Shown: positions 40,741-52,190 of the stretch, piece by piece
Layout: each line of letters opens with the position of its first letter
Position numbering within the stretch: the stretch's first letter is position 1
Assembly (NCBI GenBank): GCA_030704615.1
Contig: CM060731.1
Coordinates: 69,356,756 to 69,420,755 of the forward strand
Source of the DNA: Takakia lepidozioides
Lineage: Eukaryota; Streptophyta; Takakiopsida; Takakiales; Takakiaceae
DNA: 64,000 bases
Reading direction: 5' to 3'
Notes under the pieces: generated by a model
Seen by the model: only the letters and a program-made list of their open reading frames with translations
The model's database searches: none
Told to the model about the DNA's origin: nothing
Made by a program: the position numbers and the translations under genes

Positions 40741-42490
40741 CACTCACCTCAACGGCTGAGTGCCGCAATTCATAATAACAAGGAGCGGGATCTCACCTTA
40801 GGTAATTTGAGGTCACCTTACAAAAGCCATATTACAGGCTGATAAATGGGACAATGCTCCAAGCCTAAGCAGATTTTCGCTATAATCGCCATTCAGATCG
40901 TCTCAATCAAAGAGCCGCAACTCTCCATGCTGCACCCTAAATCCCTAAATCCCTAACGCTCCACATATTGATACCTAGGGTGCAAGCGACCGCGATAGAC
41001 ATAGTACTGGTATCGACAAAGTTGCGTTCCTTTGCGATACCAGGCTCGTCTTGTAGGAGCCTAGGTATTAGTGTTTCACTAGATTGCCCCAATATGTTCT
41101 GCCTGGGGTATTGCCAGTTGCTTATACCCACCTGGTCTGGTACCCTGCCGCGATACCCTTACCCGTGCTGATACCCCGCCTCCCGGACTCGCACGCACCC
41201 TTGCCCCTGAATCACCCATGCTATCCCCGCGCACCTCGCCTCCCATTGGCAGGAAGGGGCGTGGTCGCTACCACGCACGCACTAGACATGGGCATGGTAA
41301 CGTTGGGAGTTGGATTCAAGGGCGTATTCGGGGAACTGAATAGGGCGCTCGGGTTCGGGGCACGGAGCAATATTCAGTGCCCGATTTTTGTGGCATATAG
41401 GGTTCAATGCAAGGGTGTGGACGTTTTCCCGCCCACATACCCTAAAAGTTCCGTTGGTGTGTTGGGTTCAGTGTAGGGTGGGGATGCTCTTATATGGGGA
41501 AATGTCGGTTGGTAAAGCGCGCTAGCCAGGTAAGAAAGCTTATCTGTAGAGGACCTCAGATTCTCAATTATGTTCCTCCCACAAGATCCCTACTTCGAAC
41601 GAGCTACATTCATCCGCACCGTTTGCACACCAAGTTACACCAAAAACATCCTACCGAGAAGCCAAGCTCCCAGTTTATATAATATGTTTAAGCTTAGATA
41701 CATCTTTATGTAGACCCTTCTAGTAGTACTTCTCAAGTAGCCGCCTCACCGTCTTTGCTATTCCTAAATGACCAGCATACAAAGAAGAATGAAAGAGCTC
41801 CAAGGGGGCTGGAAGTGAGTTCATATTAGGGACCTCCACAACATTTTCTTGTCTTTTGACCATGATAGCCCTTTAGCAGTTTCCCTATGCTCCCTATGTG
41901 TAGGAAGATGATAATTTACTTGTCGCATGGTGTTTGCAGAAATGCCAAATGTCTTCGTGAAGATGTTTGTCCATGTCTGCCGAACATATGGCCACCAATT
42001 ATTGGTTAGTGCAAGCTTTCATGGAATGTCTGCCCCTGTTATTTGCATGTGTAACATCCTAAAGCCTAATTTTGAGGGCTGCCTATTGTGAATACTAAGA
42101 CTAATAAGGAGCCAGTGGCACTTACAGATTTGATTCATTTTGAATTGGTTTTTGATCGTACTCATATTAACTGGAGGGCAGGATGGTGTGCAGCTTACAT
42201 CGTGAGGGCAACATGCAATGGAGGATTCTGATTTTGAGGTAGCATTTTCGACTTAGAGTGGAGGATATGGTTATTTGACTCTTCTTAGAAATTGGTGTGG
42301 ATCACATTAATTTGGGGAGCACAAAATTGGGTTGGGCAATATATGTTTTGGAAATTTAAAATTGAAGGTTAAAATATGTGATTTTAATATGTTTGCTTCT
42401 GTTTCAGATTAAGGGGGCATCTTATATTCTTTGACATGTAGAGTCGGCCATCTTTACATGTTATGCATGAAGAGTGTAAAACAGGAAAGG
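40741..42490. other. Intergenic region, no gene recognised
   Basis: ATACC/GGTAT words continue at 40960-41170. No open frame with motifs, no RNA gene seen. Confidence 0.4.
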
Positions 42491-42494
42491 AACC

Positions 42495-42600
42495 AAGGAT
42501 GACACCTCCCAAGGAGATATAGATTATGGTGTCTCTTCATCCTTAGGGACTATTGTATTCCTATGGAAGGAAGATGACAAAATATCAATTATAAAGGTCA
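42495..42600 (-). repeat. Diverged SINE body, related to 12530-12620
   Basis: The stretch CTCCCAAGGA..ATTATGGTGTCTCTTCA aligns with CTCCCGAAGGA..ATTGTGGTGTCTCTTCA at ~12535-12572, and similarity continues weakly for ~50 bases. The pol III boxes expected beyond it are not clear, so it is an old or truncated copy. Confidence 0.4.
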
Positions 42601-42719
42601 TCCTGACTCAACTAGGTAATCTAGATTTTTTATTTATTTAGATATTTCATTATGGGTTCCTTCAACAATTCCAAATAAAGCAAGGCTATGGCCTTTTCCT
42701 CCAAAAAAGGAAAAAACAT

Positions 42720-42823
42720 GAACCCACACCTTGGCCCACACTATCATTTTCCACACTAAGAATTCGGAAATGAACCCACACCTTGGCCCACACTATCATT
42801 TTCCACACTAAGAATTCGGAAAT
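42720..42823. repeat. Perfect tandem duplication, 2 x 52 bp
   Basis: The 52-base unit that starts AACCCACACCTTGGCCCACA and ends GAATTCGGAAATG occurs twice back to back with no differences that I can see, so it is recent. Confidence 0.8.
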
Positions 42824-42903
42824 GTTGTATTGGTAGCTATTCCATAAATTTTCGATGAGCTAAACTTAACTTACAGAAGAAAAAAAAAAAAAAAAAAACT
42901 TGG

Positions 42904-43195
42904 ATGTGACATTGTGGTCGTTAATGGCACTGTATACCTTCTCCCCAATGCAACAACACGCACCGAATTCCACTCTCCGATCGCTCATGAGAATTCAGAG
43001 ATATTTCTTCCCTAACAAGATACTAGAGAGACTGTACATCAAATTGAATTCGAGAGTATATATACAGTTGGAGTTGCAGGCACTTAACTCCATGTCATCG
43101 TAATTCAAGGGTAATCTTGCTACCTGCTAGAACCAACTAGATGGTACCATATAAAACTGCCGGCTAGCTACAGGTTAGGTGTGGATAATCCAACA
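42904..43195 (-). mobile_element. Probable copia 3' LTR
   Basis: On the minus strand, a purine-rich tract (GCGAGGGGAGG) ends at 43196 and is followed by TGTTGGATTATCCACACC, the usual TGTTGGA start of a copia LTR. The right-hand limit near TCACA/42904 is a guess; a second LTR copy is not present in the window to confirm it. Confidence 0.5.
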
Positions 43196-43428
43196 CCTCC
43201 CCTCGCACCTGACCTCATTCCTTAGACGTTGCCAGAGATTAATCCCCTTCTGGATGTCTCAGTCAAAATGGATCGCTACAGGAGGTATGTATAGATTTTA
43301 TGCACAATTGCTATCTACATGGGAGTCCCTCATGCTCCTTCTTTGGACGTTGCTCTTGGCCTTTGGAATTTTACACGAATTGGCAGAGGCACACACATGT
43401 ACAACATCATCGTACCTAGGAATGAAGA

Positions 43429-45100
43429 TTAACTCATTTCAAGCTCCGATAGATCCACCAGATTGAGTTTGTCTCGCAGTCGTTGAAATTGAACTCGCCC
43501 CAGTGGCTTGGTGAGGATGTCAGCGATTTGGTCTTTGCTGGGTATGTAAGCAAGTTTAGTCTTCCTATCCTTCTGAGTTTCTCTGATGAAGTGGTGTGCC
43601 ACGTCTATGTGCTTCGTCCGGTCATGGAAAACAGGGTTGAGTGTGATCTTTATAGAGCTTTGATTATCGCATTGGATGAGCATAGATGCGTTGTCTCTAA
43701 CTTGAATTTCATTCAGTAGTCTTCGGAGCCACACTGCTTTGCATGCTGCTTCAGATAACGCCATGTATTCTGCCTCGATGATTTGGCCACACATCCTTGC
43801 TTCTTACTTCTCCAGGAGATAGGGCCATTTCCCAGAGTGAAAACATACCCAGAGGTTGACTTGCGTTCCTCAAGGTCCCTAGCATAGTTGGTTCTACTCC
43901 CTTACGGTACAAGACTACCAAATCTTGTGTTCCTTTAAGGTACCGGAAGATATGCTTTGCAGCATCAAGATGAGGTCTCTGAGGAGCTTGCATAAATCTG
44001 GAAACTAACCCCACAACAAAAGAAATATCTGGGTGTATGAGTGATATGGAGGAGTTTACCAACCATGCAACCGTGGGATCGACAAGAGGTGCATCCATGT
44101 CAACAGACAACTTGATGCCTTCAGGAAGAGGGAGAGGAGAAGTATAACAATCAGCAAGACCTATGTCGGTTAAGCACTGGAGAATGAATAGTTTGTGAGA
44201 CATGATTATGCCCTATGAACCACGGATAAAAGCAGCACCAATGTAATATTGTAAATGACCTAATAAGGACATGGCGAAGTATTTGGAGAGTTGATCACGG
44301 AGCCATGCAATTTTCGAGGTATGGCTGCCAGTAATAAGGAGGTCATCTACATAGAGGACAAGGATGAGGGTTTTGCCATCTTCCAAGAGAAAGTTCAAAT
44401 TAGGATCTGAATGGCAATTTGTCAAACCTTGCGAATGAAGATAGGTGTCTATCTTCGTGTACCAAGCCTGCGAGGCCTGTTTGAGGCCATACAAGGCCTT
44501 GTGAAGCTTGCAAACTTTACGCTCGGCACCTGCCACAGTGAAGCATTCTGGTTGAAGAATGTAGACATCCTCTTCTAGGTCTCCATGAAGAAACGCAGTT
44601 TTAATAGCCATGTGTAGGATGTTCCAGTCTTGGCTTGCAGCTAAAGCAACCATACATCGGATGGTGCTCCATTTTACTACAGGGGCGAATGTCTCATTGT
44701 AGTCAAGTCCCGCTGTTTGTTCATATCCTTTGGCAACGAGTCTTGCCTTGAGCTTGACTACTTTGCCATCAAAGCCCATCTTAACCTTATACACCCACTT
44801 AGTATCAATAGATTTCTTACCAGGTGGTAAATCTGTGAATGTCCATGTATCATTGTCATGCATTGATGTCATCTCCTCCTCCATGGCTTGGACCCAACTA
44901 GGATTTGAAGCTGCTTCAGATAAAGTTGCAGGCTCGGCAAAGGTATTGAGGTCCAAGTCGACATTGAAGATAAAATGGTCTTTAAGCTTGGTTGACGGTG
45001 CCGTGGAACGTGGAGGAATAGTGGGTGTAGTAGGCCGTTCTGCAGGAGCCTGCAAGCTTTCTTGCAAATAACTTGGCCCTAAATCAGTACCAGAGGTACC
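43429..45100 (-). mobile_element. Ty1/copia reverse transcriptase and RNase H part (degenerate)
   Basis: From ~45075 down to 44213: linker, then WVQAMEEEMTSMHDNDTWTF, DTKWVYKVKMGFDGKV, LKARLVAKGYEQ.GLDYNETFAP and the catalytic LYVDDLLITG (~44360-44332). A frame change follows at ~44210 into LSVDMDAPLVDPTVAWLV.., and another near 43800 into IEAEYMALSEAACKAVWLRR, the RNase H core, and ADILTKPLGRVQF. Protease and integrase are missing here; they lie in the opposite orientation at 50821-52190. The left end runs to the LTR-like sequence at 43195. Confidence 0.9.
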
Positions 45101-45103
45101 GGC

Positions 45104-45470
45104 CACTGCGGGTCTTGTTGGACTCGGGAGCTCAGCCATTGATGCTGGGCAGAGCTGCTATTGCAGGCTTGGGCCTCACGGAGGCGGATATGGAGCCTTG
45201 TCCTTTCCAGATACAGACGTCTCTAGGAGGATCGGAGCAGGCTCGGGGCATGACACGGCGTGAGTTGGCTATCAGACTACGGCCGGATCACCCTACAGAT
45301 GGCTCAGTGATGCGAACCAAGGCCATTGTGACAGACGCGGTCTCATACGATGTCCTGGTTGGTGGGGCAGTGTTGTACCCCATGGGATTCACCCTGGATT
45401 TTTGGAGGAGTCAGCTTCCTATAGGCCTGCATGGCAGTCAGGGGAGGGTCGGCGTGTGCAGCTCCCTGTG
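45104..45470 (+). pseudogene. Retropepsin-like aspartic protease domain of the gypsy element
   Basis: VLLDSGAQPLMLGRAAIAGL shows the DSG active site with following hydrophobic strand; the domain continues to YDVLVGGAVLYPMGFTLDFW. The start is cut at the inversion breakpoint near 45100. It processes the element polyprotein in intact relatives. Confidence 0.85.
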
Positions 45471-47066
45471 ATATTCATAGGAGGAATTGCGGTTGCCCAA
45501 CGAGGCAAGTTGCCGACACTAGCAGCATTCACAGCGGCAGTGAGTTGGCCTAGAGAGTTGCTTGAAGGCAACGCTCATTCAGAGGATGTGCCACCTCCGG
45601 GAGAGCAGGATGACATGTATGGTATGGCGGAGTTGCCTACCATGGTTGCTCAGACTCCATTGTGGGGCACGAGCAAGGATTTGCAGCGGGATGCTGATCA
45701 ACGGGTGCAACAAGCCTGGGTGGAGGCTTTTGTACCGTCAGGAGAGGAGGAGAGTGCGGGGATTGCACCAGGACCACCTCAGTTGTCTCCATTGGACACC
45801 ACACCTATTGTGTGGCAGTATCCGGATGAAGGCATTTGTTTTCTGGACTTGTTTGGCGGGATCAGCACCGGATTGGCTGCTGTGTTATAGGCAGGTGTAC
45901 GAGTTCGGCGTTACCTGTATGTGGAGAGGGATGAGACTGCATGACGGTTTCACTTCGCCATGTTGCTCAGTTGGTGCAGCAGTACCCTGAGTTGTTGTCG
46001 GTGTCTGCAATTCGTGGATATCAGCAGGCCTTGCCAGCAGACATTTCGTTGCTAGGGGCGCAGGATTTGGAGCGGGTTGGCTCCGTTGATCTGGTAGTGG
46101 CAGGTTGGCCCTGCCAAGGGCATTCATCAGCCGGGCATGACAATGGATTGCGAGACTCGAGGTCGGGTCTGTTTTGGGAGATGGTGCGGGTTTTGCGCCA
46201 CTTGCAGCTTCATCAAGCTGTATCTCCAGCATACATCTTGGATGGGCGATTCTCGGGCCAGGGTGATGGCCAGTGTGCATCAAGTCCGGTCATGGCTTGG
46301 GTCAGCAGTGTTGCTAGATGCAACTACAGTGGGGTCACGGGCTCATCGTCCACGGCTATGGTGGACTAACTTGATGCCACCCGCACTGCTCAAGCATGCA
46401 TTTGATGGGGTGCAGCGGCCAGCATATCTCACAGTGGATAGCATTCTGGACACAGGGAGGCAGTCTCAACGTGTGAGACACGATGACCGTTCGCCTTTGG
46501 CAGTGGTCAACAAGGTGGGTCAACCACGAGCAGCATTACCTACACTGCTCAGCTTCCCAGGATCGCATGTTTTCCGGGATAGTGGACCTGGCCTCCTATG
46601 GGATGCTCAGTTGCAGCAGTTAGTGGAGCCTAATGCTGACGAGCGTGAGCGGGCAATGGGTTTTACCACTGGTACCACGGCGGTGTCGTCTCTTTCTAAG
46701 GCATCACGTCGTCAAGTGTTGGGGCAAGCAATGGATCTCAATTGCTTGACCTGGATTATCAGCTTGGCTCTGGCTGAGCAACGCAGAGTGCGGAGTACAC
46801 TTCCCTTGATGGTCTCTCTGCCTACCGAGACGGTACAGGCAGTGAGTGGGGGCGAGCATGTGACGACCACGGGGTGCATGCATCCATGGCACACGTGGGA
46901 GGTGCTCGAGGTTCAGAGGGAGTTGGCAGCCAAGGCGGCTGTGATGGATGAGGTTTGGGATTTTTCTCGGGTTGAGGAGGTCCTCAAGGATGAGATGATG
47001 GGGCAGGATGAGGCCTTGTCATTGACTGAGCAGGCAGGGAGTACTGCTCAAGAGGTTGCAACATAG
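45471..47066 (+). pseudogene. C5 cytosine DNA methyltransferase domain carried by the gypsy element
   Basis: C5-MTase motifs appear in the correct order across three frames. Motif I: ICFLDLFGGISTGLAAVL at ~45832-45887 (AdoMet binding), followed by a TAG stop replacing a Gln codon. Motif IV: AGWPCQGHSSAG at ~46100-46135, with the catalytic Cys of PCQ. Motif VIII-like: GSRAHRPRLWWTN at ~46335-46371. Motifs IX/X: ERERAMGFTTGTTAV and RQVLGQAMDLNCLTWII at ~46640-46770. The RPR.WW and ERERAMGF words resemble the DNMT3/DRM side of the family more than DNMT1. The intact enzyme would transfer methyl groups to cytosine, perhaps to element DNA. A ~90-residue tail precedes the RT. Such capture by retrotransposons is known from dinoflagellates and Klebsormidium. 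Confidence 0.87.
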
Positions 47067-47089
47067 CAACCACTGGACGCGTCCTCTAC

Positions 47090-48570
47090 CTCTAAGCCCA
47101 CTGGACTTAAGGTTGCAGTTACGGAGGACAATTGGGAGCCTGATATTGGACCCATTGTCACCGGAGGAGAGAGACGACGTACACGGCGGTTCTTGAGGGC
47201 TTATAGGAATTGCTTTGCCTTCAGTTTGAAGGACTTGGGAGCACTGAAGGGTCAAGAGATCCGTATTGAGTTGGCCACTGACACGCCAATCTTTCGGAGA
47301 CCCTATAGATACAGTGACATGGAGAGGTCTTTGATTCAGATGAGGACTCAAGATCTCTGGGAGGCAGGTTTGGTGGAGCTCTCTGGTGGAGAGTATGCTT
47401 CAGCCACAGTGATGCCAGCCAAGAAGGATGTCTATGGCAATTGGACGGAGAGACGTATGTGCGGTGATTACCGGCCTGTAAATCGTCAGACCAAGTCCGA
47501 TAAGTATGCCATGCCAACACCAGAGGAGATCTTTGATGCCATCGGGCATGCTAAGGCCTTTAACACTTTGGATTTACGATCCGGATATCACCAGTTGCCA
47601 ATCAAGGAGGCGGACAAGCAAAAGACGACATTCTGGGGGATCAATGAGCACGGCAAGGATTGCCTATATCAGTGGCGGTTCTTACCATTTGGGCTTAAGA
47701 ATGCTCTGCAGAGTTTCAGAGAGTCATGGATAGGATTCTAGCAGGGGTGGACTTTGCTCGGTGCTACATAGATGACATCATCATCTTTAGTGTTACGATG
47801 GAGGAGCATGAGAGACACCTTCAGGTGGTATTGGAGCGCTTGAGAGCGCACGGATTGAAGTTGCATCCGGGGAAGTGCAAGTTTTTCCACAACCAGATTG
47901 AGTATCTGGGGCACATGATATATCCTGGAGGATTGGGGGTACAGCAGACTAAGGTAGAGGCCATTGTACAAATTCCACACCCCACGGATGTGAGCCGAGT
48001 TCGAGCTTTCATGGGGTTGACAAACTATTATAGACGGTTTGTCAAGGGATTTAGTACCATTGCAAAGGCTCTAACCAAGCTGACCAAGGTGGACCAAGAG
48101 TGGCAGTGGGAAGATGAGCAGGAACGAGCTTTTCAAGAGCTCAAGGCGAGGTTGACCTCGGCGCCTATCCTGAGACGACCTATCAGGGGGCGTCCCTTTC
48201 AGCTGCATACAGATTGGAGCATGCTGGGGCTTGGAGCGGTGCTCACACAGGTGGATGATGAGGGAAGAGAGTTCGTAGTGGCTTATGCTAGCTGCTCGAA
48301 CAACGCTGCAGAGGCTAAGTACAGCTCATATGAGGGAGAGTGCTTAGCTGCAGTGTGGGCCGTGGCACACTTCAGGTGCTATCTATACGACAATCTTTTC
48401 ACCCTTGTCACGGATCACTAACCACTCAAGTGGTTGATGGAGTCAGACAAGCTTACGGGGAAGCTTGCACGGTGGGCACTCATACTCTAGGAGTATGACT
48501 TTCAGGTTGTGCATCAACCGGGTTTGGTCAATCGGGATGCGGATGGATTGAGTCGCAATCCATGCACGAG
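47090..48570 (+). pseudogene. Gypsy reverse transcriptase and RNase H domains
   Basis: RT motifs: CGDYRPVNRQT, FNTLDLRSGYHQL, YQWRFLPFGLKNA, the catalytic CYIDDIIIFS (~47763-47792), LKLHPGKCKFF and YLGHMI. RNase H begins FQLHTDWSMLGLGAVLTQV and includes YSSYEGECLAAVWAV. One base is missing before FQRVMDR (~47715), shifting the frame. TAA at ~48418 and TAG at ~48488 each replace a Gln codon expected in DHQPLKW and LQEYDF. Confidence 0.92.
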
Positions 48571-50010
48571 CCAACAGGATGACACTGGAGCTCGGTGGCA
48601 TGGTGAGACGGACAAGGAGATGGTGCCGGGATGGCACGCATCTACATTTTTGTATATCTTGGCATCGGGAGGTCAGGTTGGACCTACAACAGGGATGACT
48701 ATAGACGGAGTGTCTGAGGACCTTGAGGCTAGTGATGAGCCAGGTGGTGCCAGAGATATACATGAGGATTCGGCTGTGTTGGACTACCTCCGCACGGGAG
48801 ACACGGCAGCCACTGTGACTGCTAGGGAGATGGATCAGATCCTGCAACGAGCCAAGAGGTTCAAGTGGGAGGGGATACACCTACTTCGAGTGTGGGAGGA
48901 TGGTCGGGTGAGGATTGTGCCTCACCCCACACAGCGTGCACGGTTAGTGCGGCATGCCCATGAGGAGTTGGGGCATTTCGGAGTGCGACGCACTCACAGT
49001 TTACTGCAGGGGCAGTATTGGTGGCGTGGTATGCATACAGAGGTGCAATAATTTGTGGTTAGGTGCATGGTGTGTGACAGGGTGCGTGCTTCATTCAACG
49101 CCCCTACACCACAGTTGCATCCTTTACCAATCATGGGATTGGGCTATAGGTGGAGTCTTGACTTCGCAGGACCGTTGCCACTGACTATGCGCCACCACAG
49201 ATATGTGTTGGTGATGGTGGAGCACTTCTCCAAGTGGATTGAGTTGGTTCCATTGCCTGACAAGGCTAGTGAGGGGGCTGCGTATGCATTCTTGGATCGT
49301 GTGCTTAGCCGATTTGGTGCTCCAGCTGAGGTACTCACGGACCAAGGGAGAGAGTTCTTGGGGGAGTTTCAAGCTTTGTGTGATAAAGCCTTGATAGACC
49401 ACCGCACCACTTCTCGGGATCATCCTGAGGCCGATGGCTTGGCAGAGAGAGTTGTTCAGACGGTGAAGAGGGGTTTGTGCAAGTATGGTTTGCAGAAGGG
49501 ACACCTAGGAGATTGGGATCTTCAGGTTCATTGGTTAGCTATGGGCTACAGGTTCAGCAAACAAGCATCACTTGCCTCCTTCTCACCATATTTCCTTCTC
49601 TTTGGCCAAGAGCCGGATTTGTCTGCAGCCATTCGTAGGGACACTGCTCAAGTCCTTAACCTTGACGATCCAGACATGTGGGTACGTGCATATGATCAAT
49701 GTGCAGAGTTGTTCAAGAAAGTCATGCCCATGGCTTTTTAGAACCTTGCCATTGCACAACACCGTGATACGTTGAGGTATATCACTATACGTGGTGGAAG
49801 ATATCGTTCTGGGGTTCGGAGGTTTAGCCCTGGTGACTATGTTTATTTGCAGCAGACTGCTCCTACGACTCTGGATGTTACTGCAGGGCGTGTTATTCTG
49901 AGGGTTCGAGAGGTGTTGCCCTCAGGGGTCCTGATCTTGGAGGGTCGGGATGGCATGACTTGGAAGGACCATGTGCGTAATTGTGCGCCATGTCACCTTC
50001 CCAATGTCGA
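48571..50010 (+). pseudogene. Gypsy integrase with GPY/F-like C-terminal module
   Basis: HHCC zinc domain: RHAHEELGHFGVRRT..C..C (~48946-49080). Catalytic core: YRWSLDFAGPLPL (first Asp), EVLTDQGREF (second Asp), and a Glu in HPEADGLAERVVQTVKRGL. After HYRFSPYFLLFGQEP-type sequence the C-terminal module reads RFSPGDYVYLQ..VREVLPSGVLILEGRDG. Two more Gln-to-stop changes are at ~49049 and ~49739. Confidence 0.9.
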
Positions 50011-50200
50011 TGGCAGAGTTGACCCAAACTTGGCAGTGGTACCTGCAGGTTTGAGGTGCATGCTCTGTGGGTCTGCCAAAGGGGCAGCCACCATGCTGGT
50101 GTGTGATCGATGCTCAAGGGGTTGGCATATGGGATGCTTGACACCACCTCTTGAGAAGGTTCCTGATGGAGATTGGTTGTGTCCACACTGCTTGGGATAG
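50011..50200 (+). pseudogene. PHD finger at the integrase C-terminus
   Basis: CMLCGSAKGAATMLVCDRCS then RGWHMGCLTPPLEKVPDGDW then LCPHC gives the full C4-H-C3 zinc pattern of a PHD finger, ending at a TAG. PHD fingers read histone H3 tail state, so it may steer integration or regulate the element, as chromodomains do in chromoviruses. This domain is intact in the copy. Confidence 0.93.
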
Positions 50201-50460
50201 TGGCAGTGGACATGACTGGAGGCAGCTAACAAGACATGGGAGGCCAAGCTCATAGGAGTCAATACATGATATTCCAAGCTCAAGTTCACAGGTTGCAAGA
50301 CGGCGACTAACGATGGGGCAACTCTTGCACCTGGCCTCTTGATCTATCGAGTTTGAGTGTAGTAGGGATAGTGGTGGAGGACTTAGTGAGGCTATGGTCA
50401 CTATCACATCTTGTGGCTACCTGGACTTAGATGGACCTAAGCACCAGCTAGGGGGACGAT

Positions 50461-50820
50461 TGTGTGGACTAGTGACTGCCATAGTGGGCAGCATACTGGC
50501 AGCCTAGTGACTGACTAGTTGTAGCCTAGTGGTTGGACTAGTGGCTGGACTAGTGGTGGACTAGTGGTATATTAGTGTGTGGTGTGTACATGTGTTGTGT
50601 GGTTTTGGACAGCGATGTAGTTGTGTAGCGATATGTATGCGCACGACACAGTATTCAAGTCGCGTTCCAATATCTTGTACTCTTATTCATTGTTATAAAG
50701 ATTGTCTTGATTCCTATTTACTCATCATGCATTCGGCCATGCCGACCTTGACTTCTTGTCTAGTCCTGTACCTCTAGTCTGATCTCTTGTTTGTGTTCAG
50801 TCATGTTCTCGTCTTTGACA
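50461..50820 (+). mobile_element. 3' LTR of the gypsy element
   Basis: A purine tract (AGCTAGGGGGACGAT) ends at 50460 and is followed by TGTGTGGACTAGTGACTGCC; the block ends TTTGACA at 50820, giving TG..CA ends and ~360 bp. It is rich in the word GGACTAGTG. The next bases, TCAGGGGCATCT, are copia protease sequence (SGAS). Confidence 0.68.
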
Positions 50821-52190
50821 TCAGGGGCATCTAGGCACGTAGCAGCAGAGAGAACGGCTTTTCATTCGATAACTCCCCCAGAGATCACATAGTCACATGT
50901 TAAGACTGCAGGAGGAGAACCTCATGCCATTGAGGGCAGAGGCATTGTGAATCTTGTCTTCACAAATGGGGAAATAAAGATGATAATATTCTTTATGTGC
51001 CAGATCTTACCAAGAATTTGCTTTCAGTTGGGTCTCTCACAGATACCGATTTAATCTTGATCTTTAATGACAAACAATGTTTGATTGTGAGAGACTCCAA
51101 TATCATTGGCCATGGAACCCGAGACAAGACAACTGGGTTGTACATGATTACAAAAGACACTTTGCAGCAAATGATACCAACTCAGATTTGTTCAGTCGAA
51201 GATCTTTCTTGGCTATGGCATCCTAGACTTGGACACCTTAACTCAAAGTGTACATTTCCTTTCTACAAAAGGTCTGGCCATTGGCATATCTCCGATCAAT
51301 CTATTTTTTGCACATTTGTCAGGGATGCATGGAGGGGAAACAATATCGTGAAAGGGCTCTAAAACAAGCAACACGTAGAGCTGCTCATGTATTGGAACTC
51401 GTACATTCTGACCTATATGGTCCGCATTCTGCATCACATGTTGGGGCATGGTACTTCCTGACATTCATCGATGACCACAGCCGGAAGAGATGGATCTATT
51501 TCTTGAAGCACAAGTCTCAAGCTTTCTTTTACTTTAAGAAATTCAAAGCACTTGTGGAGAATCTCACTGGTAGGAGAATCAAATGCCTGAGAAGCGATCG
51601 AGGAGGCGAGTACCATTCTGAGTTCTGTGTTGAATAGGGAATCAGAAGACAACTATCCTACACCTCATATCAGAACGGTGTTGCTGAACGCAAGAATCAA
51701 ACTCTAATAGAGAAAGCGAGAGGCATGGTGTATGAAACAGGTGTGCCAAAATATCTGTGGGTTGAAGCCCTCAACACTGCAAACCTGCTTACAAACAGGT
51801 CTCCCACCAAGGCCAATCAAGGTATGACCCCAGACGAACAATTTCATGGTAAAAAACCAGACTTGAGCAGACTGAGAATCTTTGGGAGCATTGCACATGT
51901 TTACATCCCTGTTGAAAGGCGGAAAAAACTAGATCCTAAATCCCTTCTTTGTGTCTTGTTGGGCTACGATGCTAAGACGAAAGGCTACCGATGCTATCAC
52001 CCCAAGACGAGAAGGATAATAATCAGCAAAGATATTCGCCTCGAAGAAGGGACCTATCTGTACTCTAGGGCAGAGGCATCGCGACTCTTGAGTGAACCTG
52101 CTGAAACGAATGAACTTGCTGAAATGAGTGAACCTGCTGAAACATGCGATGACACACAAGGGAACACATCACCAGGCACGGGCCTGCCGG
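50821..52190 (+). mobile_element. Ty1/copia protease end and integrase part (degenerate)
   Basis: Starts at SGASRHVA, the copia protease active-site word cut after its Asp codon. Then GAG-pre-integrase LWHPRLGHLN (~51215-51244), integrase core HSDLYGPHSASHVGAWYFLTFIDDHSRKRW (in two segments around 51405-51490), CLRSDRGGEY (second Asp), YTSYQNGVAERKNQTL (Glu), and KYLWVEALNTANLLTNRSPT. A TAG at ~51635 replaces a Gln codon (CVE-stop-GIRRQ). Sequence ends at ~52190 where gypsy Gag begins on the other strand. The missing RT/RNase H is at 43429-45100, inverted. Confidence 0.9.

Larger units (their letters stand above)
45100..50820 (+). mobile_element. Ty3/gypsy pol with cytosine methyltransferase and PHD finger, plus 3' LTR
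   Basis: One element part in plus orientation. In order: aspartic protease, C5 cytosine methyltransferase, reverse transcriptase, RNase H, HHCC-DDE integrase, GPY/F-like module, PHD finger, purine tract and 3' LTR. Gag is not upstream; a matching Gag lies inverted at 52190-54127. The frame is broken by five Gln-codon stops and a few indels, so this copy is dead, but domain order is clear. PR-RT-RH-IN order marks Ty3/gypsy; in chromoviruses a chromodomain sits where the PHD finger is here. Confidence 0.92.

Noticed and set aside
44730-45071. 113-codon plus-strand open frame
   Set aside because: Antisense shadow of the copia reverse transcriptase.
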